Assembly (NCBI RefSeq): GCF_009389715.1
Contig: NC_052401.1
Coordinates: 3,445,530-3,509,529 of the forward strand
DNA from: Phoenix dactylifera
Taxonomy: Eukaryota > Streptophyta > Magnoliopsida > Arecales > Arecaceae
DNA length: 64,000 bases
Direction: 5' to 3'
In this document: one piece after another, positions 11,001 to 24,100 of the stretch
Layout: each line of letters opens with the position of its first letter
Numbering within the stretch: the first letter of the stretch is position 1
Notes under the pieces: generated by a model
The model's input: the letters and a program-made list of their open reading frames with translations, nothing else
The model's database searches: none
Told to the model about the DNA's origin: nothing
Position numbers and translations under genes: made by a program

Positions 11001-13765
11001 AAGACATTAGATGAAGATGATTCTACTACTAACAGTAACTAAAACTAGGGGAAGTTACAGCCTTAAGCCCATTCAAGGGGCCTTATAAGACAGATTTAAT
11101 AAAGCTGACTTTCTAAAGTCACTTCTCATGGATTATAGAATCGAACAAATTCTTCACAAACAAAATATTAGAAGCTTTGATGTAGGAAAAGAAAAATGTA
11201 ATACAAAAATAACTTTATAATTAGAAAAGGAGAAGACATTGCAAGCGTGATAAAATTTTAGCAAAGCCTCAGCTGATATAAAGTCCATGAAGCACCCCAA
11301 ATTAATTATTTTAAAGATCTCACATATATTGTAGAGTAAAAAATAAAAAATAAAAGGACTATATGGACCAATCCAGAGCAAAGTCGATGAACTCATGTCT
11401 TGTATGGTCATCACGTTCCAGTAAGACCCCAAATAAATTTCTTCATGACAGCTAACACTGACCTCGTACAATTTGAGGGGCATAAAGAGGTCCAAATAAG
11501 TGTTATACATATGTGAATATTGAGGCAGATGAGAGATAAAAGCAAGTAAAAAAGTACACAAGAGCAGGCCAACAAGCGGAACAAGCCTGCTGAACGAATT
11601 TGAATGAGTTTGACCTTGCCCGACCAGTTACGATCCCTAGTAGGTGATTGCAGGTGCCCAAGTGATTGCATATGCTGATAGCCTTGGACAGGACAGAAAA
11701 AAAATTAATTCTAGAAATTGGAAGAAAATTGATGACTGTGAAAGAAAATCAGATTTTAGAATTACAGCTATCATAAAACCAGAAGGAAAGCCGGAAGGAG
11801 ATTGAAGGTTGAGTATTTTTTGGCCATTAGTATTAATTAAAAAGAAAACTGATTTCCTTCCTTTCAAATTTTTGTTCTTTTAGATATTTTCCTGCTCCTC
11901 TTCCTCCTCCTCCCTTAGTTCCCTTTATATATAATAAATGCCTAGAGAGTCTTGGTGACTTAGGTCTATATAGGCACCTGGGGATCCTAAAAGGCTACTA
12001 CTCAGAAACTGATCTAATTTCCATTCAGTTTTGAGTTAGTGCTCACCCTTTCTTATGTTATCAACCAACACTATGTTATAGGCAGAAAACATACACAAAG
12101 GTACCTCCTCTTGGATATCATCAGATAATGCACCTAAAACAGATGAAAAAGTGAAGTGTTTAAAAATGATCACCAGCAAAAGCTTACTACCACAAAAAAA
12201 CTACATGCTATCTCCATATGTAATTGGTACACTAGTTTCTTTGCTCTTCCCTAGATGATTAACGGTATCAATACACCCATTGCATATGCGTCACTCTGCA
12301 ACCTCCCACTCCTTCTGCCCAGCCTTTTTTTTGCCCATCATTTAAGCTTTCTGAATAGTCTAAGTTCAGGTTGTTTCCTTTCATATCTCATGAAATGAAC
12401 CAGGGTGAATCCTCACTTTTCCACATTTTTTTTCTTTTGGAAGGAGAAAAAAATAACTTAAGATTTTCCCAAGTCAATAAAATTTATATGTTGGTTCTTC
12501 CACTTCTCTCTAAACCTTACATTAACTGTTTGCATAAGAAAACTTATTAAGTAGGAATGATTAGAAGAAGGATTTATCAAGCTGACCCAAAATAATCAGA
12601 CAAGGAATGATAATTGTAGTGCAATAAGTAGATAAATAAGACAATTGCCTAACAGTTGATTTTGCTGTTTGACTTGAAATTGATTAGGATTTTTTTTTTT
12701 AAAAAAAAAAATGTATGTGAAAAACCTAGTTCTTCAGACTTCTCTGCTTCCATCACATGGGCAAGGAAATGGCATTCTCTATAATCCGATGTGCCGACGA
12801 CGACAAGAGAACTCTGGGACAGCATATTAATTTATCGAATCCTGATGCATAAAATATTGGCTTTCCCTTTTGAGGCCTTAAGCTTGAAATTTAATTCCTA
12901 ATTCTATTTGACTCTTTTTGGCATGCTAAGTCAGAGATGTTGTGATCACTCTTAAAATAGAACTAAGTAGTACCAAAATTGAGCTTTGGAGAATATCAAT
13001 CATCATCCATCTCTCAGTTGGTTTGTTCTGTTAGCAAGTAGCAGGAAAAAAAAGTAATATCATGTTCTGGCTTAAAAATAAAAAAAGAAAACATTTAATC
13101 ATGTCGAAATTATAAAAAAGCTAATAACTTCTGATTTGTACAACAAAAGAAATAAGCTCAACATTTTGTTGTTTTGAAACAAAAGTAGAATCTAAGAGTA
13201 AAAAATAAAATAGAAAAAGAAAAAGAAATAAGAATCCCAATTCCTATAGTAAGATAGAAAAGTTCTAACAAAAAGAAAGCGACGAGAAGTAAATACAGAT
13301 AACATTTCATCTAACAAAAGCAACGAGAAACACTAGCTTCCATGCATCCAACTAGCAATAAAACTTGCACTGTCTTCAAAAATAAATACAGATAGAGTAT
13401 GAACAGAACCATGGGAGCATTCAGTAGTTACCATCTTCAAAATCTTCCATAAATTCTTCTTCCACTCTTTCTTCTTCTTCAGCTCTAGTTGTAGTTTGTT
13501 TAGGAACTGGTTGCGCGTAGGTGTCCCTCTTCTTGGCGTGGCTAGTGAGAGAAATATTTGCAGAATACGGGGAGGGATAGGGGCATTTCGTGAAGGGGAA
13601 CGCACACCGCGGGCAAACACTGGGTCTGGGAGAGGCTAAGGAGGCGATCAGAGGAGAGAGCCGCCTCCTCCCAAGCACGCTTCCTCCTGGAACCAAATCC
13701 ATTCGTCGCAGCGGACGGCGACAGGGATTAACGGCTAAATATAGCCAGGGAGGAAAAAATCTCAT
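8038..13765 (-). CDS. Chloroplast RimP-like ribosome maturation factor (DUF150/UPF0090)
   Basis: Five coding exons on the minus strand join in frame: 13765-13432, 10443-10379, 10280-10105, 8598-8490 and 8346-8038, giving 330 residues with GT-AG introns. Residues 1 to about 75 look like a plastid transit peptide: rich in Ser, Pro and Arg, few acids. An acidic linker follows, with repeated EDFEDDFEVEY-like runs across the exon 1/2 junction. From about residue 145 the RimP fold appears: WWDKEALLIAEEV, then the basic IRLRIEKLSSKYG strand. ISLEVSSPGVERVV at about 225-238 is the family hallmark (bacterial LEVSSPGxxR). Bacterial RimP helps assemble the 30S subunit, so a role in plastid 30S maturation is inferred. 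The first Met (13765) is used; the Met at 13702 is an alternative start. Intron 1 is about 3 kb. The next gene on the same strand lies 1.4 kb upstream and is unrelated. Confidence 0.85.
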
Positions 13766-13843
13766 GTCACCTTACCATGTAAGTCAGATACAGATACTAT
13801 TTGTATATAACCTCTTGTGTATGGCAACTTGTGGCAAGCCAAG

Positions 13844-14085
13844 TTTTTTTTTTTTTTTTTTTTGTGCTAGAACGGGCGATTCATACCTGACGAGTATAAA
13901 TGCACCCAATAAAATTAGAAAACAAAATATCTCGAAGTGCTCGAGGCAGCTCTCCATCCCCAGCCCATAAGGTACTATCTGCATGGCTGGCCGCATAAGC
14001 GGCCACCCAGTTCACAGCTCTATTAGCTTTTTGGAATACATGCTTGGTCAAAAAGGCCCCTTCATCCTTCACCAAGGTTCACAAC
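13844..14085 (-). mobile_element. L1-type LINE 3' end (RNase H tail)
   Basis: A run of 20 T on the plus strand marks the poly-A tail of a minus-strand insertion. Reading from about 14085 downward gives the C-terminal part of a plant LINE RNase H domain: KHVFQKANRAVNWVAAYAA, then LRDILFSNFIGCIYTRQV before the stop. The same ending recurs near 61.7 kb. The 5' limit is uncertain and no clear target duplication was found. Confidence 0.7.
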
Positions 14086-14239
14086 CACAAATGTTGGGAA
14101 TGAGAGGTTTTGGTATGCATGATCCACTGTATCATGGGCTATTGAATGAATCATGGATGGTCCGTGATTTGAGACCGAGCGTATCCATTACTTAGGACAC
14201 GAGCAACACTATGTTTGTCGTATTGGCCAGTTTTAGAAG

Positions 14240-14520
14240 TTTTTTTTTTTTTTTTGCTCAGATAGATTATTTATACAATTTTAGTATGGACACATCTAAA
14301 AAGATCGAAAAATAATACATCTCGAAGCACTCTATGCAGCTCCTTCCTACTCATAGGGCAACTTCAAAATAATTAGCCTCGTACAAGGTCATCTAGTCTG
14401 CAGCCTTATTGATCTCTCTGCAAACATATTTGGCCTGAAACACCATGCCACCACTAATCATGACACAGATATCTCGAAATAGAGGATTGACACCCACACA
14501 CACCGCCAGTGCCTTCCGCC
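14240..14520 (-). mobile_element. L1-type LINE 3' end, second copy
   Basis: A 16-T run starts the insertion. The minus strand then encodes decayed remnants of the same C-terminal segment (LHRVLRDVLFFDLFRC-like) with several stops and a degraded RNase H part upstream. It lies about 150 bp from the preceding LINE end in the same orientation. Confidence 0.6.
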
Positions 14521-15178
14521 TTCCTAAATCTTTCAAGATTTGATGGGATTATTGGTGATCTTTGTTTCTAGCAAGATTTAGGTCATGGGGTTACGATGCC
14601 TACAAGTTTTAGTGCATACAGTGGCCAGAGTGTGATGGGCTGCGTGCCGTCATTGTATAGAGAACAGATAGAAAAATCGTACATGCAATTGTAGCGTGCA
14701 ATTGTAACGTTATTTCATCAAAAGAAACTTACAAGCTCTGCAGTGCCGCCTTCACCCGATTTTGGCCGGCATTTCTCTCTTCTTAGTTGTCCTAAGGGAT
14801 GAAAAACTCTGTCATCTTCCACTTTAAATAACCAAACTAACTGCTTGGTCCTTCAAATCAACAAACAAGCAGATCATCATCATCCTTTAAACTCATGTTT
14901 AAGACTTAATTTGAGAACAATGAGGAATGCCTAGTTATATGCCAAGGCACCGTTACAAGGTCCGGTTTAATATCACCAAAAATATTTGTATTCTTTCAAC
15001 ATGTTTTGTTCTCTAAAATCCTCACTGCAAAACTTCATTTTTTTCTCATAGACACAGTATGCAAAAGAAAATGCAGAGATGATTACAGTTAGTTTCAAGA
15101 TCCATACTGCATCTGACTCAAGGTTAGGATGTTTAATCTGCGAAATTGTCAAGGAACAAGCTCCATCCAACCTTGATC
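14520..15178. other. Intergenic and 3' flank of the DUF218 gene
   Basis: No gene or element terminus is recognisable. The portion adjoining 15178 is likely the 3' UTR of the minus-strand DUF218 gene. Confidence 0.4.
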
Positions 15179-18100
15179 CTACTGGGTCCAAGGAAGAGAA
15201 CCTGGATAAGGAACTGGACCGCAGTAGCTGAACAAGCCCTTCAGCTCAGGGCATCCATTGGGATAAGGGATGGTCCTATGAAATGGATCCCTCTTAAGTT
15301 TCTTACGATGAAGAGAACCTAGACATCCATATGGGTCTTCTTGGAACTGGACCCTAACAGAAGCTTCACCTTTCTTCGCCGCCTCTTTTGCAGTTGGAGA
15401 AGCAGCAGTGCCGAAATAGAAAAACCTTCCTTCTGGAAATCCAATTGCCGAACGATGTAAATGTGCGAACCTCTCCTCCTTGAAATCATAGCTCACAACC
15501 TGCCATCAAATAAAGGAAGTATGTGCTTTCAATACATCGTAAAGTCTGCTCAAGACCCTACTATTATCCATGTTATAAATGGCAAAAAACAGCCGTGAGA
15601 TGTGAGAACCAAAGCACGAACTTGACCATTTACTAAATGCACTGCAGAAGTGAGCATTTTGGGCATCCAGGTCGAATCAATAATTATGCATAAAAAACAA
15701 GCTCTATCTAATTGAATTGGTTCTCAGGACATCTCCACAACCAACATGTGGAGAGGACATGGCCTTTACTCTTCCATGTAGAATCCTACTGAAAATGCAT
15801 TCACCTAGACACATCTCGGCAAAATCAATTTTATGTCTAATGCTCGGGAGTTCTTTTTTTATGAAGCGGAAAAGGGGGGGGGGGGGGGGGACTTGATTGA
15901 TCAAACTTCCACCACCTCCAGTTCTTTTAAAAAGAAATAAAGATATTCCATAAAAGGAAAAAAACAAATTATATAAAGTTCAGAACTACCAAATGTCCGA
16001 TTAACCAATTGTTCATTTTAAAAGGTTCTAAAGACTGTAACAGTATGCCATATAAACATTTGGTCCTCGAGTTGAAGCAAGCAACCCTAGAACTACCCAC
16101 CTTCTATTAACAAGCATGCTTTTCACAACTTTTGAATGAAATAACGTTACCAAAGGGTATTTTTGTTGGAAAAGCTTAGATCAATGTTTAGATCAATTCA
16201 ATGATTTAGAGGTCGTGAAATACCATTCTTGCAAATTTGAGCTACATGCTTGAGTCAAACCTGAAATGGGCAACTCTCAAGTGGCAACCTTTCAGGCGAC
16301 CAAGAACTTAAAATGTCATTCAGGAAAATCTCTTTCTTTTTTAAGACAAAAATATCCTAATCCACTCCCCCCCCCCCCCAAAAAAAAAAAAAAAAAACAC
16401 CACCAAAAAAAAAAAAAAAAAACTTGTTAGCATGCCTCCAAATTCTGAGTCAAACAAGATTATTCTTCAAGATGTTTGGAGAAGCATAAATGGCCAAAAA
16501 GAAATGAGCATCACAGGAAAAGAGACAGAAGCTCACAGTAATATTCTGAGGATAAGTGCCAGTAAGTTCTCGAAACCGACACACACTAAAAAGAAGGTTC
16601 TCAAAACTGTCTCTTGCATGCTCTTCTGTGAGTGCTCTGCTCCTCACACTATCTTGTTTCCCTGTGGCAGGACAAAAGCATCTCAATGTCATAGGAGAGT
16701 ATTCAATAGCCATAATTTCCAAGGAACAGGTTATGGGACAATTCCATGTGATCTGCAAGTCAAATGTCACCAAAACTCAAACATTTAAAAGGACTTCATA
16801 TGATTAAACCATTAGGAAAAAAGACTTCATATGATTAAAGCATTAATTTTCCCAAAAATGTTGTCAAAACCAATTTTAGGTAATTCCAAGGCATGACGAC
16901 AAGGGAAGGAGTGATAATCCTTTAAATATGAGAAATCAATCTTAGATGAAGTTAGGGTTGGTAATGGGCTCAACTTAGGCCAGCTTTGAGTCAAGCTTTG
17001 GGCCCGGCCTGATGAAAATTCAGGTAAGGCTTGGACCTGAAACTCATGGTTAGATTAAATTTCATGCCAGCTGTCAGACTCCTTGTTGTTTGGCCTGGCC
17101 CCTGTCCCGATCTCCCCATTAAAATATCTACGCTACCCTCCTCTCACCTCTCCATCCCATCTTATTGCTCAACAGCTGCCCCTCTCTCTTCTCCTCCCCT
17201 CTCAGTGCCCCCCTTTTCTCCCCTCACTTGATCCCCTTTCCACTCCCCCCCTCTCTCTCCCATGATCTCCTCTCTCTCTCTCTCTCTCCCCCCCTCTCCC
17301 CCCACCTCTCCCCCACACAAACACGATCCCCTTCTCCCCCACTCTCTCTCCACCTCTCCAATCTCTTCAATCTCTCTCCACCTCCCTAATCTCCTCTCCC
17401 TCCCCTCACCTGATTCGCTTCCTCTCTCTCTCTTCCTCCCACCACCTAATGTTCTTTCTCTCTCTCATCACCCAAACCCCCACCCATGGAGGACAAAACC
17501 CAAGGATAAGATCTCTCTCTCTCTTTCCCCCTAGAGGGCTTTACTCAGGTCAGGCCCATTCAAGCATCAGGTCGGCTTAGTTTTGAGCTCAAGTCGTACT
17601 TTAAAAAAAATCCAGGCCTAGGCCTGACTCGAGGCCCAAAAGGCCCGGGCCTGAGCAGCAGGAAAACCCTACCCAGCCTAAACCGTTCCAACCCTAGACG
17701 AAGTGTATAATCACATGATAATTAATAGAAGGATAAAGCAAATGCCAGAAACAAGATCTATATATCAATATTAGAACTTAAGTTATGAAAAAACAAGGAA
17801 AAAGGAAATTAAAACAAATTTCACTAAGGATAAACATGAAATCAATATAGCAGTTGCAAAGCTAATAGTCCACTAAAAAATGAAAAGAATCACTCGAGTT
17901 GTCAAGTTTGTATTCAAGAACTTAAGTATTACAAATGTTCTGAATTGCCGACATACAAAACTCACATGCAGACAATTTTGTTGGTGGCTCTGACTTTCTT
18001 GTGAGGACATTAATGACTTATTTCAGTAATAGAGAAGTGTTTGGAAGGTACATAATTATTGATTTCTCATTAGCAAGAAGACATAAAGCAACCATATGTT

Positions 18101-21100
18101 AAATTGTAACAGCGTGGTTTAATTCCAAATGAAATATCCTCAAAAATAGAATCAACCAGTTATTGGCAGTAAAGATATTAAGTATGCAAATTAGAGGCCG
18201 GGAAGTTCTGAAATTTGCACCAAGTGTACTGACGTAGTATGTAGTCCTCCATTGAATGAATGGGCAAGAAATATTCTTACAAACTAATCTAATAAGATGG
18301 GACATAGCTAGTTGGCCAGGCTAGTTATGAAAAATTAATCAAAATGTAGAAAACGGGTGAAAACTTAACATTTTGATCAAAAACAAGCTCACTAGATATG
18401 CAGCCTCTTTCCGGTTTCCATCCAGCCTAACATAAATGTTTGGTAGCAAGCTCACTAGATATGCAGCTATTTTCTTGTTTCTAATATAAATGTTTGATTT
18501 GCCCCATTCTAATCTAGAAGCCTAATCATTTTAATTATGACCACCAATTTTTCAAAAATAAAAGCATTCCTTCAAAGTCAACTAACTTGTCCATTTTGCT
18601 CTCAGATTGTACTTCTGGTATGTCAAAAGAATCACCAAGCTGACATCGAAATTTTCATGGCACCATCTAAAGCGGTTTAGTTGATCATCTGTTTTCACAA
18701 AGCATAAAAATTTAAAGGAACCCCAACTTATTAGTCTTGAGAGTAAAATGATTCAAACTAAAAGCATCCCAATGCACGAGGCTCCCATCACTATAAGATT
18801 TGGGGAGGGACAGATGAACACACTTTAACTCATGAGCGGAGAGGCTATTTCTGTATTTCAAACCTATAACATGCAAGTCATAATGGAGCAACCTTACCAT
18901 TGCGCCCAGGTCTACCCTTTAACTTGCTTCAGAAATTGCTCTCACTTATTCAGCTTGAACTTTAAATAAGTCAAGTAGCTTAACACTAAGTTAAAATCAT
19001 GATCCACTAACATTAGGTCAAATAGTGGTCCATTCCTGGTGGCATGGTGGAAACACACATGTGCCACATTCTTGAATATTACTCATATGTTTGTCCATGC
19101 ACATACATCTTCTATATGTATAGAAAAGCAGTCATGCTTCATTAGTTCGTAGTCATTAAGCCTGTAGGAAATTATAAAAAATCATACCCTGATTTCACTT
19201 AATTGATCTAATCTATCTTTACTGGTTGGCACCATGCATATGCACCTGCTTTAAAAATGATGATGTTTGAAGTACAGGGATAATATAATGATTGGTAATA
19301 CTGAATCTGTAAAAGTGTGTTCAACAAATGCATTTTGATGAGTTTAAGCATACAAATACCTGATAACCTATATTTGATGGAACAAAATGAGTTGCATATT
19401 ACTGTCCCAGAAAAATAGGCAATAGAAGCAAAGACTTTGTGCACCATGGTGCTTGATTAAACAAGAAAGAGAACTATTTCATGTTTTTGTTTAAAGAAAC
19501 CAGCATTGTTAAATGTGTATGTAAATCAATAATGTTGCACAAGTGATGTTTGGCAGTAGAGATAAAGGATGTCAATTGCGAAGAAGCAGATGCAAGACCT
19601 AGATGCCAGAGAAGCAGCAATGCCCTAAGTAGGAATGCTGGATCAAAAAATCCACTTGTTTTAAAGCCAGCAAAATTAGTTGTTTAAGAAACTAGTAACA
19701 TATGAAATATTGCTAAGTGGAAGTTCAGCATGACCAACATTGTAAAAGTATTGATTGGGATCAGAATGGTCAATTATAAAGTCTGAAAATATCAAGATCT
19801 GAATCGAGTGGTTGGAAATAATGATAACACACATTTGCAAGATTAACACGTTGTTTATTATGTCCACCATTTAATAACAAAACCTAGTTAGCCAAATCGC
19901 TGATGAGGTGGTGAAGATATCATGACATCCATATAGTAAACCAGGTTCTTGTATGACCAACTGTTGCAAGAGTACAAGGACCTCAAATCACAGAGCTAAT
20001 GAAAATAGTTGTTGTTGATGGTGGCATTCCTAAAAAAAGTAACTAAATGGATGAGAAATTATGATGTAAACAAATAACTGCTTTATCAGCCAGCTTAACA
20101 AAATCAAGAATGACCATGTATTTGACAAACAGATCATTTTCATTCTTTAGTGGTAGTGCATATATGCTTATGGATGCAAGGTCTATTTTCTAAGCTCGTC
20201 CAATACTTCCAACCTGAGAATCCAACCCAACACTACAATCACAATTATAAAGTAATATGCAACAGTATAAGAAAATAGAGAGTCACTCACAAAAGAAATG
20301 TCCAAGCATCGCGGTGAAACACTTTTGGGAACAAGATCTATTCTACCTTGTTCTTACTGTTCTATAAAATTCAACCACAGTTGCACCCTGATTCCACAAT
20401 CAGTCAACACCATAACTTCAGATCAAGCACAGCCAAGATAGAACATCACATCCGGAACAAAAAAAAATTGAATTCAGCAGATGAGATCCAGTGAAAATTT
20501 ATAAACAATCACCAAGAGAGAAAGTGAACGAATTACCAAACCACCCTTTTGATTCTGCGACTGCCCAATAACTCTGTGCTTCGCTTCGAGGGCCAGCATC
20601 CTTTCGAGTCTCCCCACCACTAAATAAAAGAAGAGCTCCCTCATCCTTAGCTGCAATCTCCACCCCTTCTCTTATATGTGACAAAAAAGTAGCAGCTTGA
20701 CCTTGGTGCCTCTGATATGGCTCCAAGAACCATGAATCCTCACGGTCAATCTTCCCACAGCTGTTGCTCGTATAAATCGAATGCCCCGCAACCATGACAA
20801 GATTGTGGAGATTCGCAAAAGGATAAGAACCCGAACCAACACTCAGATCATCAACCCTTCGGTAACCCATCATTCTAACCCGGCTCTCATACACAGATAG
20901 AACAATCAGAATTGTCACTCCAAAGGACAATGAGATGAGAAAAATTGCAACAGGGTGCCGCTTGTAGAAATGATAAAAGCGATTTCCGATGGATTTAAGC
21001 ATCTTGAGGGGTTCGGACTGCGAATTTTTGGACCTTCGGACCTTCCAGGAGTTTCCTGATTCTAAATCAAAGTCCCCTCTAGGGTAAGCATGAAAGGACT

Positions 21101-21134
21101 TGGGACTTCCTGGCCCGTATGACTGGTTATTCAT
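15179..21134 (-). CDS. Single-pass membrane protein with DUF218 (YdcF-like) domain
   Basis: Three coding exons on the minus strand join in frame: 21134-20537, 16661-16537 and 15499-15179, giving 347 residues with GT-AG introns. Residues 1-60 are hydrophilic and basic. Residues about 61-82 ([20 protein letters not shown] core) form one transmembrane segment. The rest is the DUF218 fold: [12 protein letters not shown] near 112-123, [19 protein letters not shown] near 168-186, then [19 protein letters not shown] in exon 2, [18 protein letters not shown] across the exon 2/3 junction, and a conserved tail ending [10 protein letters not shown]. This matches my memory of plant proteins annotated as similar to yeast C57A10.07. 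The biochemical role is unknown; bacterial YdcF binds S-adenosylmethionine. Intron 1 (20536-16662) holds a hAT element. A 5' UTR intron between about 21.2 and 21.9 kb is possible but unproven. Confidence 0.88.
15874..15890. repeat. 17-nt G homopolymer in intron 2
   Basis: Seventeen consecutive G on the plus strand (C on the transcribed gene's sense strand) lie in intron 2 of the DUF218 gene. About 480 bp further on, 16367-16425 has C and A homopolymer runs. Both may vary in length and suffer sequencing error. Confidence 0.8.
16953..17696. mobile_element. hAT-type element, 744 bp, in intron 1 of the DUF218 gene
   Basis: The left end is TAGGGTTGGTAATGGGCTC. The right end in reverse complement is TAGGGTTGGAACGGTTTAGG. 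The flanking 8-mers GATGAAGT (16945-16952) and GACGAAGT (17697-17704) differ at one base, fitting an aged hAT target duplication. Subterminal GGGCCCGGCCTGA-type repeats are present. The centre (about 17125-17535) is an extreme polypyrimidine tract of CTCTCCCC-type repeats. There is no transposase. Confidence 0.82.
17125..17535. repeat. Polypyrimidine (C/T) tract inside the hAT element
   Basis: About 400 bp of almost uninterrupted C and T, with (CT)n blocks near 17273-17290 and 17510-17525. Both strands give long low-complexity open frames that should not be called genes. Such mirror-like tracts can adopt triplex DNA; that is inference only. Confidence 0.8.
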
Positions 21135-24100
21135 GATGGCAGGAAAGCAGCGAGATCATGAGTACCCAATGGATACTGGCATCAAATTCCCCCAAAAGCC
21201 AGTAAGAGATTAAACCCACCAAGACCAAACTTTGGAACGAAAACTTGTACAGATTCCGAATTTCTAGTCTCGCAGTACAGATCTCTCACTAAAACAGGTG
21301 AAAAAAACGAAACGCAAGTAGATTCTAATGAACAAAAACAGAAAGAAGGGAACTTTCCCTCAGGAAACTTCTTTTTGGTGAATATAGAACTGTATCAAAC
21401 AAAACCAGGGGAGGATTCAAAGGATAAACCGATATGATACTAAATTCCTAATCTTGATACATAAACCCTCTTCCGACGGAAAAGGAAAAAAAGAGAAATT
21501 TATTGAGAAACAAATTAAAATTATCAGAAGACACTCTAATTCGGTGTTAATCGGCGCTCTAGATGGACACGAAGAGAACTTCAATCAGAGCCAGATGGAA
21601 ATCTGCAAGAAAAAATGCATACAGCCGTTAGATTTCTCTTCCTTCAACACCACGCTCTAATCATTGGCAGCCAAAATCGGTTTTTTTTAAAGAAAAAGAT
21701 GGCATCCGGCAAAGAGAAATCAGAATCAAGATGAAAAAAATCTAATTTTAAACAATTTAAACAAGAATTTCGTGGCGGACAACGAAAAGTTGACAACAGC
21801 TGTTGTTTGATGGAGCTATTTTAATCGAATTGAAGAAAACAGGGGAGGAGAGAAAGAAAGACGAGAGAGAGAGAGCGTACCAGTTTCGGTCGCCGCAGCG
21901 GTGGAAGAAAGAAGGGGAAGGGGCGCTACCGGGTCGGGTCGGGTCCGATATTAGTACAAGAGCTACTGGGATTTCGGATCTAAATTTTATTTATACACAC
22001 ACAATCTGGAAAAAATTAGTTATCAAATAATTTATCTTGAACAATGAACAGTTAAGCAAACTAAAATAATTTATATTTAGAATAGTTAGCTAATAAAATA
22101 TTTAATTATTAAATAATGAATACTTGCCACATGATAGTTAACCATAAATAATAATTGACTAATAATTAAAAGATACATCTAATTTAGCATCAAGTGCAAA
22201 TGCCAAAATTTCACATACCAAGAATCACAAAGTTGCAACGTAGGTGAGTGGGTGCGCCGTCTATATATATATAAAAGTTATAATATAACTAGCTAATTAG
22301 TCAAGATTGGATTGGGTCTAAAATTTCAAACTTAAATTTGATCCAAAATTTTCAATGTGTCTAACTTTGGAGTCATATCCAACCTATTGATTAGTTGGTC
22401 AGAGTGATGACTCGATCGGATATTGTGTTTGTGGGTTAGAATGACTGCCCTACCAAGGGGATGATCGGCCACAATCTATCACTTGTCATGACTATGATCT
22501 AAAAATTAGATTAACTATTTTAATTAACTATTATTAAATTAATAATACATTTTTAACCATTCTTTGTTGTAAGATAGTTATTAAAAAGATAAATTTAACT
22601 AAAATAAAAGCATTTTCTTTCTTTTAGAAGTACAAGTTAAAAAGTGGTTTTGGCAATATAGAAATTTCAGGACAGACAAAAATAGGAGAGCTATTGATTT
22701 TTACTAATCTGATGAATGTATTTTTGATGGAGATGCAGAGAGGTACTTAGACAAAATGGAGTAGAATTAGAGAGTTTTGATTTAATATTAATATTAATAT
22801 GATGTTGTTATTACTATTATTATTATTTTATAATGTGCATAGCTGCAAATCAAATGAACAGGAGGTCACGTAGACAGGCAAATGGTTTCTAGAAATACCA
22901 CACCTAAGAGTCTGAGATTGGTTTGTCATCAATTAGTAGTTCTATAGTCATGGTGACAAGTTGACCTTTAGTAAAATATCTATTTATCCTTGCATTTTAC
23001 CCTTTTGTTTGTTCACTAGCACTGCAGATGGCACCTTTATCCTTCCATCACTATCTTTTCTACAGATACATTTATCTTAGTTTAGATCTTACTCTGTTTA
23101 TTTTGCAAAGAGAAACAATAGAAATAGACCATAAAAAAACTCAAAGGATGCATGTTAATCTGCTCATGACCATCTACCTTCTTATTGTGGGCCTTGGATG
23201 TAGCAGATATCTGAGGTTTCTCTTGTAGATGACAAACATAATGTTAAGAATGTTAAGTATGTTGTAGAACTTTTTCTACCTCCCTCATGCATGCATACGT
23301 ATAGTTAAAAATGTATAAGAGATAAAATCTAATATATATATATATTTGCATGTCACTGTACGTGTGCGATATTGCATGGTACGTAGCATGGCTCCTAGCC
23401 CCAGCCCCAGTTTGAAGATACGCCCTTTTCATGAACTTTGGCTAGACAGGAGGCAAGTAATGCTCCATTCTATACGTTATGTCAGCCAACCAAATAGGGA
23501 GCATTTAATTTGTAGAAAGGAAGGGATATTTTTGTAATGACAGTATTTTGCTTTAGATTAATCCAACCGGTAGTCGTATTAGGTGCCAAAAAAGAGTCCC
23601 TAACAAGATATTGCCCATCTCTATCTCCAGAAAATAAGGAATAAAATTGAATTACCCTCATTGCATGAGAGGATTTTGATAACCAACACATATTGCTTTC
23701 ATAAATATTGTCATGCATATCACGGGTACCAAGTGCCAACAGGCCAACATGCAAGCTTGACAAGATGGCAAAATAGCCACCATGCATGCTTGCCAAGATG
23801 CCAGCAAATTCATGAAGATAGCAGCAACCGATGATACCACCCAGATCGCTTATAGGTCATGGATTCAACACAAGCCATTTGATGTATGTTTGTGATGCCA
23901 TCAAGCACTGATATATTTGAGATGTTTTGCCATATCTCTTTCATTTAGGTGATTGATGCACAGACTCTTGATTGATTCTTTATTGTTCTGTGTGCATTGG
24001 CAAAAACTGGTTATAGATAGATAAATAGATAGATGGATAGATGGATAAAAGAGAGGTGCAGTGATTATACACTAGAGAGGGTATTCATGGTTGATTTTCT

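Noticed and set aside
17031-17534. Pro/Ser/Leu-rich open frames
   Set aside because: Compositional product of the polypyrimidine tract in a hAT element.
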